Assembly (NCBI GenBank): GCA_004297945.1
Contig: SCRC01000028.1
Coordinates: 1 to 40,046, forward strand
DNA length: 40,046 nucleotides
Direction of reading: 5' to 3'
Source: Candidimonas sp.
Lineage (GTDB): Bacteria; Pseudomonadota; Gammaproteobacteria; Burkholderiales; Burkholderiaceae_B
Every line of letters begins with the position of its first letter. The stretch's first letter is position 1. The position numbers and the translations under genes were made by a program. Shown in pieces: positions 8,409-16,497 of the stretch. Under the pieces are notes generated by a model. That model searched no databases, was not told the origin of the DNA, and saw only the letters and a list, made by a program, of their open reading frames with translations.

Positions 8409-9833
8409 TTACGCGCTCTTGACCTGCTGTAGTGGTTCTTGTACCGGCGTTAGCTGGTTTGCTGCCTGTCGCAACGCTGTGCGCAAGCCTTCTTCGACCA
8501 CGGGATGGTAAAACGGCATTTCCAACATCGTGGGCACCGTCAATTCCTGTTGCACCGCCCAAGACAACAGATGGGCGATATGCTCGATGCTGGGCCCGGC
8601 CATTTCGGCGCCTAAAAAACGGCCATCGTATTGGTCGGCGTAAACGCGCAGTTTGCCGCGGTTCTTCAACATCACCCGCGAACGCCCCTGGCCGGCAAAA
8701 TCGATCTCGCCAAACACCACTCCCGACGTTGGCAAATCTTTGAAATGCACGCCCACCTGGGCAATCTGCGGGTCGGTAAATACAATGGACAGCGGTGCTC
8801 GGCGCTGCCCAGGTTGCACATTCGGATACCGGGCAGCGTTTTCGCCGGCAATGCGGCCCTCGTCGGCGGCTTCATGCAAAAATAATAATTCGCCATCCGC
8901 GTCACCCGCGAAAAATATAGGCAAAGTGCCTAGCTGCAAGGTTTTGCGATCGAAATGCGGCAAGCCCTTTTCATCTAGCGCCAAAGACGTATTCTCAAGA
9001 TGAAGATGATCCAGGTTCGGGCGGCGGCCGGCGGCCATCAACAGATAATCGAAACGCTCAAGGGCTTCTCGGCCATCGGCATCGACCCAGCGCACCTCGA
9101 CCTCGTTGCCCTCGCGCGTCGCCGATATGATTCGGGTATTAAGCGAAAGCGAAAATTCGGCCTGAAAAGCCGCTAATGCGCTAGCCTTGACATCAGGGTC
9201 GCTCAAGCCGCCCAGGCTGGCACTGCGCCCCAGCAAGCGCAGCTGTACGCCCAGGCGCGCCAGCGCCTGCCCCAGCTCCAGACCGATAACACCTGGCCCC
9301 AGCACCATGACGCGGCGCGGCAGGTCATCCCAATAAAATACATCGTCATTCACAATCAGGCGGTCGCCCAGCGCTTCATAGCGCGCCGGCACGACCGGCG
9401 TAGAGCCCGTCGCGATGACGACTCTGGGTGCCTCGATCCGGGTGTGTTCATCGACCTGCAACACCGTGTCGGACAGGAAACGGGCGTAGCCGCGAATCTT
9501 GTCCGACACGGCAATGCTATCGACGCTATCAAGTACAAACCCGACGAAACGATCACGCTCACGTTTGACGCGATCCATGACTTCGACGCCATTCACGCGC
9601 ACGGGGCTATCGATGTGAACCCCAAATGGGGCAGTGTTGGCCGCAGAATGGGCCGCCTCCGCAGCGGCAATGAGCAGCTTGGACGGCATGCAGCCAACAC
9701 GAGCACAAGTGGTGCCATATGGGCCGCCCTCGATCATCACGGCGCTTAGCCCGGCCGCCTTGACGGCACGATAGGCCGTCAGGCCAGCCGTTCCGGCTCC
9801 AATAATGGCCACGTCCACGTTAAGATTTTTCAT
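8409..9833 (-). CDS. Dihydrolipoamide-dehydrogenase-like FAD disulfide oxidoreductase, copper-operon member
   Basis: Class I pyridine nucleotide-disulfide oxidoreductase of 474 residues. Seen: FAD-binding GAGTAGL (12-18), redox disulfide Cys43/Cys48 in CARVGCMPSK, NAD(P)-binding GPGVIGLELGQALARLG, second FAD motif FFAGDADGEL, and the C-terminal dimer motif with His443 in FYHPVVEEGLRTAL. It resembles the group of lipoamide-dehydrogenase-like proteins with RERDRFVG after the FAD domain rather than the Lpd of the 2-oxoacid complexes. No E1 or E2 genes adjoin it. It starts 8 nt after copZ on the same strand, so it should be transcribed from the CueR-type promoter. Substrate unknown; thiol or metal reduction is inference, by analogy with MerA and RclA of the same superfamily. 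Confidence 0.85.
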   Translation of the reverse strand: MKNLNVDVAIIGAGTAGLTAYRAVKAAGLSAVMIEGGPYGTTCARVGCMPSKLLIAAAEAAHSAANTAPFGVHIDSPVRVNGVEVMDRVKRERDRFVGFVLDSVDSIAVSDKIRGYARFLSDTVLQVDEHTRIEAPRVVIATGSTPVVPARYEALGDRLIVNDDVFYWDDLPRRVMVLGPGVIGLELGQALARLGVQLRLLGRSASLGGLSDPDVKASALAAFQAEFSLSLNTRIISATREGNEVEVRWVDADGREALERFDYLLMAAGRRPNLDHLHLENTSLALDEKGLPHFDRKTLQLGTLPIFFAGDADGELLFLHEAADEGRIAGENAARYPNVQPGQRRAPLSIVFTDPQIAQVGVHFKDLPTSGVVFGEIDFAGQGRSRVMLKNRGKLRVYADQYDGRFLGAEMAGPSIEHIAHLLSWAVQQELTVPTMLEMPFYHPVVEEGLRTALRQAANQLTPVQEPLQQVKSA

Positions 9834-9841
9834 GCTATGCC

Positions 9842-10045
9842 TTATGTTATAAGACGAGGGGTATAACCCGCAGCGACGATAGCGGCCTCGATCGCCGCAG
9901 CATCATTGACACCGTCGATGGTAACTCGATGGCTTGCCGTCACCGCCGACACCGGCGCACCCGGCGCCACTTCATGCACGGCTGCCGTAATGGCGCTGAC
10001 ACAATGACCGCAAGTCATATCCGGTACTGAAAATTCGATTTTCAT
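9842..10045 (-). CDS. copZ: Copper chaperone, heavy-metal-associated domain
   Basis: A 67-residue ferredoxin-like HMA protein that carries Cu(I) in the cytoplasm, normally to CopA. The metal motif MTCGHC has Cys12 and Cys15 in the usual place; the rest (VTASHRVTIDG, AAIVAAGYTP) fits the betaproteobacterial CopZ pattern. Start chosen at ATG 10045, with AGGGG a few bases upstream; a longer in-frame extension runs across the promoter and is rejected. It is divergent from copA and 8 nt ahead of the flavoprotein. An apparent CueR-regulated promoter lies immediately upstream. Confidence 0.93.
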   Translation of the reverse strand: MKIEFSVPDMTCGHCVSAITAAVHEVAPGAPVSAVTASHRVTIDGVNDAAAIEAAIVAAGYTPRLIT

Positions 10046-10079
10046 CTTTGCCCCTGTCATTCCGATTCGGAAAACTCGT

Positions 10080-10110
10080 AGTTTAAACCTTACTATAATT
10101 GGAAGGTCAA
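10080..10110 (-). promoter_or_regulatory. CueR-type promoter of copZ-flavoprotein operon
   Basis: Reading on the minus strand: TTGACC (10105-10110), a 19-bp spacer, then TAAACT (10080-10085). The long spacer is the hallmark of MerR-family promoters. The imperfect dyad at 10087-10107 has outer arms ACCTT and AAGGT and begins CTTGACCTTCC, like known CueR boxes. The predicted start is about 28 nt ahead of the copZ ATG. Confidence 0.8.
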
Positions 10111-10167
10111 GCTTTGGTAGCCGTATAGCCCTGTTCACAGCAGAACGACGACACATCGCAACAGGGT

Positions 10168-10197
10168 TTGACATTACCATAAGGTTAAGGTTAATAC
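10168..10197 (+). promoter_or_regulatory. CueR-type promoter of copA-cueR
   Basis: TTGACA (10168-10173) is followed after 18 bp by TAATAC (10192-10197), or after 19 bp by AATACT. A 21-bp imperfect dyad (10171-10191; ACATTACC against GGTTAAGGT) sits in the same position relative to TTG as in the divergent copZ promoter. The predicted leader before the copA ATG is about 27 nt. The operator is weaker than the copZ one. Confidence 0.65.
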
Positions 10198-10230
10198 TGT
10201 GTCATATCGAAACCACCCAGCAAGAATTTC

Positions 10231-12516
10231 ATGAATGCCTCATCGTCCCTATCCGGCCACATTGATCTGTCCATAGATGGCATGACCTGCGCCTCGTGCG
10301 TACGCCGCGTCGAACAGGCGCTGGCCGCTGTGCCTGGAGTGGCCCAAGCGCAAGTAAATCTTGCAACCGAGCGCGCCCGCATCAGTCTTGGCGCCCCGGT
10401 CGCCCTTGAAAACCTGCTCGCGGCGGTGCAAAAGCGGGGGTATACCGCACATGTATTCAAAACAGCCAGCCATACTCAGGATGCCGGCCAAGACGTCAGG
10501 AAAGCCAAGGAAGAGCAGGCGCTCAGAATGGCCTTCATTCTGGCTCTGTGCCTGACCGCACCCATTTTTATCATCGAAATGGGTGGTCATGTCGTCGGGC
10601 CTCTTCATGATTATCTGCTAGAGACACTTGGGATGCGAAATATCGCCTATCTGCAGTTTGTCCTGGCAACGCTCGCTTTGGCGATTCCGGGCCGCTCCTT
10701 TTTTACGCATGGATTCAAGGCGGCCTTCGGCCTGAGTCCGGACATGAACACACTGGTGGCTCTGGGAGCGGGCAGCGCCTGGCTGTATTCCACAATCGCC
10801 ACCTTCGCGCCACAATGGCTGCCGCCCGGCTCCGTCCATCTGTATTACGAAGCCGCCGCCGTAATTGTCACATTGATATTGCTGGGCCGTTATCTTGAAG
10901 CCCGCGCCCGTGGCAAGACGGGCTCGGCGATCAAGCGTCTGATCGGCCTGCAACCCAGGACCGCCCGCCTGCAACGCAAGCAACAATGGATCGACACGCC
11001 AATAGACACCCTGCAAATTGACGACATCGTGCTGGTTCGCCCCGGTGAGAAAATCCCCGTCGATGGAATCATTACCAGCGGTCGCTCTTATATAGACGAA
11101 TCCATGCTGACGGGCGAATCGTCTGCGGCACTGAAAGAAACGGGTGACAAGGTAACAGGCGGCACGCTCAACACGTCGGGCAGCTTTACCGTGCAAGTGC
11201 GCCATCTGGGCGCCGACACCGTATTGGCGCGTATCATACGCATGGTCGAAGAAGCGCAAGGCAGCAAGCTGCCCATACAGGGTATTGTCGACCAAATAAC
11301 GGCCAGGTTCGTACCCGCCGTCATACTGATTGCGCTGGGCACTTTTTTGTTGTGGCTGGCCGTCGGGCCCAACCCATCGCTGTCCTACGCGCTCGTCAAT
11401 GCCGTGGCGGTGCTGATCATCGCCTGCCCTTGCGCAATGGGCCTGGCGACCCCCACCTCCATCATGGTCGCCACGGGCCGTGCCGCCGACATGGGCATTT
11501 TGTTTCGACAAGGCCAGGCGCTACAGACCTTGAAAGACGCCAAGGTGATCGCATTCGACAAAACAGGGACGCTCACTTATGGCAAACCCGCGTTGACCGA
11601 CCTGCAGCTGGCGCCCGGGCTGGATCACGACGCAATATTGGCCGATATGGCCTCCATTCAGGCTCTTTCAGAGCACCCCATCGCGCTGGCCATCACACAA
11701 GCGGCAGAGCAGAAGAACCTGGGCTTATCAACCGCAACGGGGTTCGAAGCCATTTCCGGCGCCGGCGTGCAAGCCGACACAAGTGGCCACCACTACGTGC
11801 TGGGATCGGCCCGTTTAATGCAGCAATACGGCATTATGCTGGATCGCTTTGAATCCGCAGCCGCCGGCCTGGGCATGGCGGGGAAGTCTCCTGTCTACAT
11901 CGCACGCGACGGTGTATTGGCAGGCGTCTTCGCGGTCGCGGATCGGGTCAGGGAAAGCGCGCACGCCACGGTGCAAAGGCTGGAACAACGGGGCATCAAG
12001 ACGGTCATGATTACCGGAGACAATGCCAAAACCGCCCATGCCATTGCACTTCAACTGGATATAACCGAGGTTCACGCCGAAACCTTGCCCGAAAACAAAG
12101 TCACTGTGCTGCAGGAACTGAAACACCGCTATGGCGTCCTGGCTTACGTCGGAGACGGCATCAATGACGCTCCCGCACTGGCGTTTGCCGATGTAGGCAT
12201 CGCGATAGGCGCGGGCACCGACATCGCGATCGAATCGGCTTCGGTAGTGTTGATGTCCGAAGATCTGCTCGCTGTCGCGACCGCCGTCGGCTTGTCAGTG
12301 GCAACGCTGCGCAATATTCGCCAGAATCTGTTTTGGGCGTTCGCCTATAACGTGATGCTTATCCCGCTGGCTGCGGGAGTCCTGTATCCCCATTACGGGA
12401 TTCTGCTCTCACCTGCTCTGGGCGCTGCCGCCATGGCGCTATCAAGCGTCTTTGTAGTAGGCAATGCGTTGCGCCTGAAACGTTTCAATCCCTCCAACCA
12501 GGCTCGCATATCATGA
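10231..12516 (+). CDS. copA: Cu(I)-exporting P1B-type ATPase
   Basis: Inner-membrane pump that exports Cu(I) from the cytoplasm at the expense of ATP. The 761 residues carry one N-terminal HMA domain (GMTCASC, Cys20 and Cys23), the MLTGES actuator loop, the intramembrane ion motif Cys399-Pro-Cys401 ([15 protein letters not shown]), phosphorylation site Asp443 (DKTGTLT), SEHP of the nucleotide domain, and the hinge [10 protein letters not shown]. Eight membrane spans can be inferred. The start is the ATG 30-odd bases after the CueR-type promoter. Its stop overlaps the cueR start (ATGA). The single HMA domain, rather than two, is common in this group. Confidence 0.97.
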   Translation: MNASSSLSGHIDLSIDGMTCASCVRRVEQALAAVPGVAQAQVNLATERARISLGAPVALENLLAAVQKRGYTAHVFKTASHTQDAGQDVRKAKEEQALRMAFILALCLTAPIFIIEMGGHVVGPLHDYLLETLGMRNIAYLQFVLATLALAIPGRSFFTHGFKAAFGLSPDMNTLVALGAGSAWLYSTIATFAPQWLPPGSVHLYYEAAAVIVTLILLGRYLEARARGKTGSAIKRLIGLQPRTARLQRKQQWIDTPIDTLQIDDIVLVRPGEKIPVDGIITSGRSYIDESMLTGESSAALKETGDKVTGGTLNTSGSFTVQVRHLGADTVLARIIRMVEEAQGSKLPIQGIVDQITARFVPAVILIALGTFLLWLAVGPNPSLSYALVNAVAVLIIACPCAMGLATPTSIMVATGRAADMGILFRQGQALQTLKDAKVIAFDKTGTLTYGKPALTDLQLAPGLDHDAILADMASIQALSEHPIALAITQAAEQKNLGLSTATGFEAISGAGVQADTSGHHYVLGSARLMQQYGIMLDRFESAAAGLGMAGKSPVYIARDGVLAGVFAVADRVRESAHATVQRLEQRGIKTVMITGDNAKTAHAIALQLDITEVHAETLPENKVTVLQELKHRYGVLAYVGDGINDAPALAFADVGIAIGAGTDIAIESASVVLMSEDLLAVATAVGLSVATLRNIRQNLFWAFAYNVMLIPLAAGVLYPHYGILLSPALGAAAMALSSVFVVGNALRLKRFNPSNQARIS

Positions 12517-12905
12517 ACATTGGACAGGCTGCCGCCCAATCTGGCATATCTGCAAAAATGATCCGCTACTACGAAAGCATCCGTTTGCTCGATACCAGCC
12601 AGCGTACCGAATCAGGATACCGGGTCTATCACGAGCGCGATCTGCATGCACTGCGCTTCATACGCCGGGCGCGCGACCTAGGGTTTTCGCTCAAACAGAT
12701 TGATACCTTGATGGCCCTCTGGCGCGATAAATCGCGCGCCAGTGCCGAAGTGAAGCGATTGACCAATAAGCACATCGTCGAGCTCGAACGCAAAGCGACC
12801 GAGTTGCAGGAAATGGCCGCCACGCTAAAGAACCTGGCCGATCATTGTCATGGCGACCAGCGGCCCGACTGTCCTATTCTCGATAATTTCGAATACTCGG
12901 CTTGA
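12513..12905 (+). CDS. cueR: MerR-family copper-responsive regulator
   Basis: Cytoplasmic dimeric Cu(I) sensor that twists 19-bp-spacer promoters into active form. The 130 residues have the MerR helix-turn-helix ([20 protein letters not shown]), the dimer helix, and the metal loop with Cys112 and Cys120 in [10 protein letters not shown]. These are the same positions as in E. coli CueR. Ser77, which marks sensors of monovalent ions, is also present. It overlaps copA by ATGA, so it is co-expressed with the pump and probably autoregulated through the copA promoter. Confidence 0.95.
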   Translation: MNIGQAAAQSGISAKMIRYYESIRLLDTSQRTESGYRVYHERDLHALRFIRRARDLGFSLKQIDTLMALWRDKSRASAEVKRLTNKHIVELERKATELQEMAATLKNLADHCHGDQRPDCPILDNFEYSA

Positions 12906-12950
12906 AAATACCCAGGGACAGCAAACGCAATTTCCCGCTCGACCTGCGGC

Positions 12951-13302
12951 TAGAGCATTTTCGGTTGACGTGTTTACGGGACTGAACGTGTTTCTGGCGC
13001 TATTTTTTTTAGCCGTTTTGGGTGAGGCCGTCGTTTTGGGTGGGGCCATTCTCTCTATTAACACGCCACAGGGCGAGGGGTGGGTACCGGTCCGGTCCGT
13101 CCAGCGGTCGTGGCGCGTCGCGCCCCGACTGCCCGGGTCTGCCTCGTCCAGGCGGGCGCCGGGCCAAACTCGCTACGCCGCTGGCGCGGCCCCGCCCCCA
13201 TAGACGGCGTCTTCAAAAACCCAAACGTCCAGCCAAAAACCCAAACGTCCAGCTAAATACCAAAAATCCCGCGCTGGATACCGTTTGACCAAAAATGCTC
13301 TA
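12951..13302. mobile_element. MITE-like element with terminal inverted repeats and TA flanks
   Basis: A 352-bp gene-free stretch bounded by inverted repeats: TAGAGCATTTTCGGT at 12951-12965 and ACCAAAAATGCTCTA at 13288-13302, matching at 14 of 15 positions. If the terminal TA is a target duplication, the element proper is GAGCATTTT...AAAATGCTC, a form typical of Tc1/mariner/IS630 insertion. Inside are a direct repeat CGTTTTGGGTG (about 13013 and 13032), a very GC-rich core (about 13080-13200) and a perfect 20-bp tandem duplication (13214-13253). No convincing coding region is present. Together with short flanks it explains the whole gap 12906-13317 between cueR and the nitroreductase. Confidence 0.6.
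13214..13253. repeat. Perfect 20-bp tandem duplication
   Basis: CAAAAACCCAAACGTCCAGC occurs at 13214-13233 and again directly at 13234-13253; a third, decayed start (AAATACCAAAAATCCC) follows. It lies near the right end of the MITE-like element. Confidence 0.9.
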
Positions 13303-13317
13303 ACGATCAAACCGCCC

Positions 13318-13893
13318 TCAAATACCAGCCCACTCGCTTACAAACTGCCTGTGGTCGGGGCGTTCAGGCGCTGCCGTTTCCTGTATGGGCGTGCCTATCG
13401 CCACATAACCCATAAAGCGGTAATCCAGCCCGTCGAAACCCAACGTCTCGATGACTTCGTCAAGATAAGTGCCCAGGCCGGTGCTCCAGTAAGCTCCAAA
13501 ACCCAGCATATGCGCGGCGTTCAGCATTTGGGTGACGGCCGCGCCCGTCGCCAGCATACGTTCGTGCTCGGGGATTTTGATATTGGAATGATCCAGCTGG
13601 CAGGCCACACCCAAAAGCAACGGCACCTGGGCCAGCCAGCGCCTTGTGTTCGCCTCTTTTTCGGCCGTTAAAGGCAGGCCGGCGCTACGGGCAGCGTTGG
13701 TGGCCAGGTCTGCCAAACGCCCGATGGCGGCACCACGAATCAACGCAAAACGCCAGGGCCTCAAGCGCCCGTGGTCAGGCGCCGACATGCCCGCCTGCAA
13801 GATTTGGGCCAACTGCTCATCGTCCGGCCCGGGAGCCCGTACAAACTTGACCGAGCGGCGCGACATCAAATAATCAATCGGTGTAACAGACAT
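13318..13893 (-). CDS. YdjA-type FMN nitroreductase family protein
   Basis: A 191-residue flavin-dependent NAD(P)H oxidoreductase of the small nitroreductase fold, closest in pattern to E. coli YdjA. Seen: SRRSVKFV near the N-terminus (FMN phosphate contact), GMSAPDHGRLRPWRFALI, the central GAAVTQMLNAAHMLGFGAYWSTG, and the C-terminal MGYVAIGTP. Start chosen at ATG 13893 (MSVTPIDYLMSRRS), preceded by AAGGA at eight bases; an earlier start adds eight residues without an RBS. It is convergent with cueR and transcribed in the same direction as pdxJ, 136 bp downstream of it. The physiological substrate is unknown. Confidence 0.9.
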   Translation of the reverse strand: MSVTPIDYLMSRRSVKFVRAPGPDDEQLAQILQAGMSAPDHGRLRPWRFALIRGAAIGRLADLATNAARSAGLPLTAEKEANTRRWLAQVPLLLGVACQLDHSNIKIPEHERMLATGAAVTQMLNAAHMLGFGAYWSTGLGTYLDEVIETLGFDGLDYRFMGYVAIGTPIQETAAPERPDHRQFVSEWAGI

Positions 13894-13954
13894 TAAAATC
13901 CTTAAGGCAAGAACCAAAAAATGACGTATGCAATCCTATTTAAATCGTATTGAT

Positions 13955-13973
13955 GGCACCCCTTGTGGATGCC
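13955..13973 (+). repeat. Decayed REP-like hairpin
   Basis: Arms GGCACCC and GGATGCC around loop CTTGT, without a GTAG head; one stem position mismatched. Lies between pdxJ and the nitroreductase gene. Confidence 0.6.
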
Positions 13974-14029
13974 ATAAGACCCACGCAGCAGAAGCTCGGT
14001 TGATTTAAAAATGGAATCAGGCCTGCATA

Positions 14030-14758
14030 TCAAGGCCGCTGGGCGGCAATCAGAATCGCTTTCATGTCGCGCACGGCTTTTTCCCAGCCGTCAAAAATGG
14101 CGCGGGCCACAATGGCATGACCAATATTGAGCTCGGACACGCCTGGCAAAGCGGCAATGAATTGCGCGTTGCCATAATGCAAACCGTGGCCCGCATTAAC
14201 CCGCAAGCCTAAGGCAATTCCGCGTGCAATGCCGGCCCGCAGGCGATCAAACTCGCGGGCGCGCCGGTCCGTATCACTGGCATCGGCATAAGCCCCCGTG
14301 TGCAGCTCAATGACCGTCGCGCCGGAGCGTGTCGCAGCATCGATTTGCGCCGCCTCGGGATCAATAAACAACGACACCCGTATGCCGGCATCATGCAACC
14401 GGCTGACGGCTTGCCGGGTCGATTCGAAATTCGTGACGACATCCAGTCCTCCTTCGGTGGTCAGCTCCACGCGTTTTTCTGGCACCAGGCACACATCGTC
14501 GGGGCGCAGCTTGCAGGCAATGTTGAGCATCTCAGGCGTAATAGCGCATTCGAGATTCATGCGCGTGCGCAACTTCGGACGAATGGCCCATACATCAGCA
14601 TCTTGAATGTGCCGCCGGTCTTCGCGCAAATGCAAAGTGATCAGATCGGCGCCCGCCTCTTCCGCTCGTACGGCCGCCTCGGCTGGATCAGGATAGGTTG
14701 TCATGCGCTGCTGGCGCAAAGTGGCCACATGATCGATGTTTACGCCGAGTTCAATCAT
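14030..14758 (-). CDS. pdxJ: Pyridoxine 5'-phosphate synthase
   Basis: Condenses 1-deoxyxylulose 5-phosphate with 3-amino-2-oxopropyl phosphate to form pyridoxine 5'-phosphate, the ring-closing step of DXP-dependent vitamin B6 synthesis in the cytoplasm. The 242 residues match the family. Seen: [31 protein letters not shown], the catalytic-loop region LVPEKR followed by [14 protein letters not shown] and [12 protein letters not shown]. Start at ATG 14758 ([10 protein letters not shown]) is preceded by AAAGG; a TTG seven codons further up is possible but adds nothing conserved. In many gammaproteobacteria pdxJ follows recO; that is not the case here. Confidence 0.96.
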   Translation of the reverse strand: MIELGVNIDHVATLRQQRMTTYPDPAEAAVRAEEAGADLITLHLREDRRHIQDADVWAIRPKLRTRMNLECAITPEMLNIACKLRPDDVCLVPEKRVELTTEGGLDVVTNFESTRQAVSRLHDAGIRVSLFIDPEAAQIDAATRSGATVIELHTGAYADASDTDRRAREFDRLRAGIARGIALGLRVNAGHGLHYGNAQFIAALPGVSELNIGHAIVARAIFDGWEKAVRDMKAILIAAQRP

Positions 14759-14833
14759 TTTCACAAAACCTTTTGCCAATGTGATGCGAGAGGAAGCAGT
14801 ATTTTATCGCGCTATGGCGGCGGGGATTGAAAT

Positions 14834-14851
14834 GGCAGCCACAGGGGTGCC
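14834..14851 (-). repeat. Decayed REP-like hairpin
   Basis: GGCAGCC and GGGTGCC arms with a shortened ACAG loop and no GCTAC tail. Located in the gap between pdxJ and the outer-membrane factor gene. Confidence 0.45.
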
Positions 14852-14876
14852 ATTTTTCTTGTTGGTGATCGATTTT

Positions 14877-14945
14877 GGCTGCCACGAGGGCCGCCACGAC
14901 ATGATTCACGGGCACGTATCTGTAGCGGCACCTCTAGTGGGTGCC
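14877..14945. repeat. REPIN-like pair of inverted hairpins, partly decayed
   Basis: Left copy 14877-14900 (arms GGCTGCC/GGCCGCC, loop ACGAG, tail decayed to ACGAC) and right copy 14922-14945 (GTAGC head, arms GGCACCT/GGGTGCC, loop CTAGT) face each other across 21 nt containing TTCACGGGCACGT. The same spacer core recurs at 23329 and, with one or two changes, at 28862 and 28912. It begins about 120 bp upstream of the pdxJ start and ends 22 bp short of the oprM-like stop codon. Confidence 0.7.
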
Positions 14946-14967
14946 ACGTTTCAATTATCGGAACAAC

Positions 14968-16497
14968 TCATTGCGTCTTGCCCGGCGCAGCGTCGGCCGC
15001 GACGGGCAAGACGCCGGCCCCCGCAGGAACACTCGGGGTTGCGCTATTTTCCAGCCAGCCACCACCCAAGGCCTGGTATAGAGCGACCCGGTTCACTAAC
15101 GAGTTCAGGCCCGTCTGTAAAAAGGAGATCTGCGCGGTGTAAAGATTCACCTCGGCCGTTTGCACTTGCAAGAAACTATCGATGCCGCTGGTATAGCGTA
15201 GCTTGGAAAGCTTGAGCGTTTGTATGTTGGACTGCTCCAACGAACGCAGAGCGTCAAGCTGCTGAGAATAGGTGGCTTCACCGGCCAGTGCGTCGGCGAC
15301 CTCTCGGAACGCTGTTTGTATGGTCTTTTCGTATTGAGCAACCGCTTCTTTTTGACTGGCTTTGGCGAGGTCCAACCCACCGCTCACGCCGCCTGCAAAC
15401 AGCGGCTGGGTAATTTGCGGGGCAAGCGACCAATAGTGCTGGCCTGCCTGAAACAAGCCACCAAGCGCCGGGCTGGCAAAACCCAGCAAACCGGTAATCG
15501 AAATGCTTGGGAAAAATGCGGCACGGGCTGCTCCAATGTTGGCGTCCGCCGCCCGCAAATTATTTTCGGCTCCCATGATATCGGGCCGGCGCTCCAGCAA
15601 ATCTGAAGGCAGTCCAACAGGAATCGCCACAAGCAGCTGATCTTTGCCAAACACAGCGCCTTGGGGCAGATTGTCGGGAATGGGTTCACCCACCAACAAT
15701 TGCAACGCGTTTCGCGCTTGCGACTGGGCACGGATGGCCGCAGCCTGATCGGCCCGCCCGGAATCAAGCAGGCTTTGCGCCTGATTGAGATCCAGCGTCG
15801 ATGCGACTCCGGCCTTAAACTGCGACTGCACCAAATTGAAGGTTTGCTGGCGCGAAGCCAGCGTTTTTTGCAGCAGGTCTGCTTGCTGTTCTGCTGCGCG
15901 TAAGTTGAAATACGCACCCGCCACCTGCGCTACCAGGGTAATGTGAACGGTGCGTTGAGCCTGCTCGCTGGCCAGATATTGCTGATACGCCACCTGGCTC
16001 AGGTTCTTGAGCCGGCCAAAGAAATCCAGTTGGAAGGCCGTGGTGCCCAGACCCGCCTGATAGTAGCGGCTGACGCTACCACCGGCGGCCCCATTGGAGC
16101 GCAGGTTGGCGGGCTGCCCTTGAATCGTACCGTTTCCTCCTATACCCAGAGTAGGCAGACGATTGCTGTCTTGAATGCCATATTGGGCGCGAGCTTCCAG
16201 AACCCGCTGGACCGCAATGCGCATATCCCGATTATTGTTCAGGGCGATGCCAATCAAGGCAATCAAGCGAGGGTCGCGAAAAAATTGGCGCCAGCCCAGA
16301 CCAGCCGCCCCGGTCGCGGAGGGAGCGATTGCGTGTGCGCTCAAACCACCCTTTTCACGGGCCGATGCCGACTGATCCGGGTACTGCTGCGGGATCGGCG
16401 CAACGGGCCTCTCATAGCGAGGCGCCAACGAGCAGCCCGCCAAGGCCAAAGCCAACAGGCCCGGCGCCATCATCGATCGAAGAACGCGTGAACTCAT
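14968..16497 (-). CDS. RND efflux outer-membrane factor, NodT/OprM lipoprotein
   Basis: Outer-membrane channel of a tripartite drug efflux pump (TolC/OprM fold). The 509 residues start with a lipoprotein signal (LLALALAGC, lipidated Cys22) followed by SLAPRYERP. Two outer-membrane-efflux repeats are visible, with the family phrases LDLNQAQSLLDSGRADQAAAIRAQSQARNAL in the first half and FREVADALAGEATYSQQLDALRSLEQ in the second, plus GLPSDLLERRPDI between. The ATG overlaps the TGA of the upstream pump gene (ATGA), so it is the last gene of the adaptor-pump-channel operon. Which drugs are exported cannot be read from the sequence. Confidence 0.95.
   Translation of the reverse strand: MSSRVLRSMMAPGLLALALAGCSLAPRYERPVAPIPQQYPDQSASAREKGGLSAHAIAPSATGAAGLGWRQFFRDPRLIALIGIALNNNRDMRIAVQRVLEARAQYGIQDSNRLPTLGIGGNGTIQGQPANLRSNGAAGGSVSRYYQAGLGTTAFQLDFFGRLKNLSQVAYQQYLASEQAQRTVHITLVAQVAGAYFNLRAAEQQADLLQKTLASRQQTFNLVQSQFKAGVASTLDLNQAQSLLDSGRADQAAAIRAQSQARNALQLLVGEPIPDNLPQGAVFGKDQLLVAIPVGLPSDLLERRPDIMGAENNLRAADANIGAARAAFFPSISITGLLGFASPALGGLFQAGQHYWSLAPQITQPLFAGGVSGGLDLAKASQKEAVAQYEKTIQTAFREVADALAGEATYSQQLDALRSLEQSNIQTLKLSKLRYTSGIDSFLQVQTAEVNLYTAQISFLQTGLNSLVNRVALYQALGGGWLENSATPSVPAGAGVLPVAADAAPGKTQ

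Noticed and set aside
8409-9833. Assignment as lpd of the pyruvate dehydrogenase complex
   Set aside because: It is not in the aceE cluster, follows copZ closely behind a CueR-type promoter, and its disulfide loop CARVGCMPSK differs from the usual Lpd form.
10618-11511. 297-codon minus-strand frame inside copA
   Set aside because: Shadow of copA; low-complexity translation with no family features.
12850-13203. 117-codon plus-strand frame running from cueR into the MITE-like element
   Set aside because: It starts within cueR in another frame and its second half is the GC-rich core of the element; no homology or RBS.
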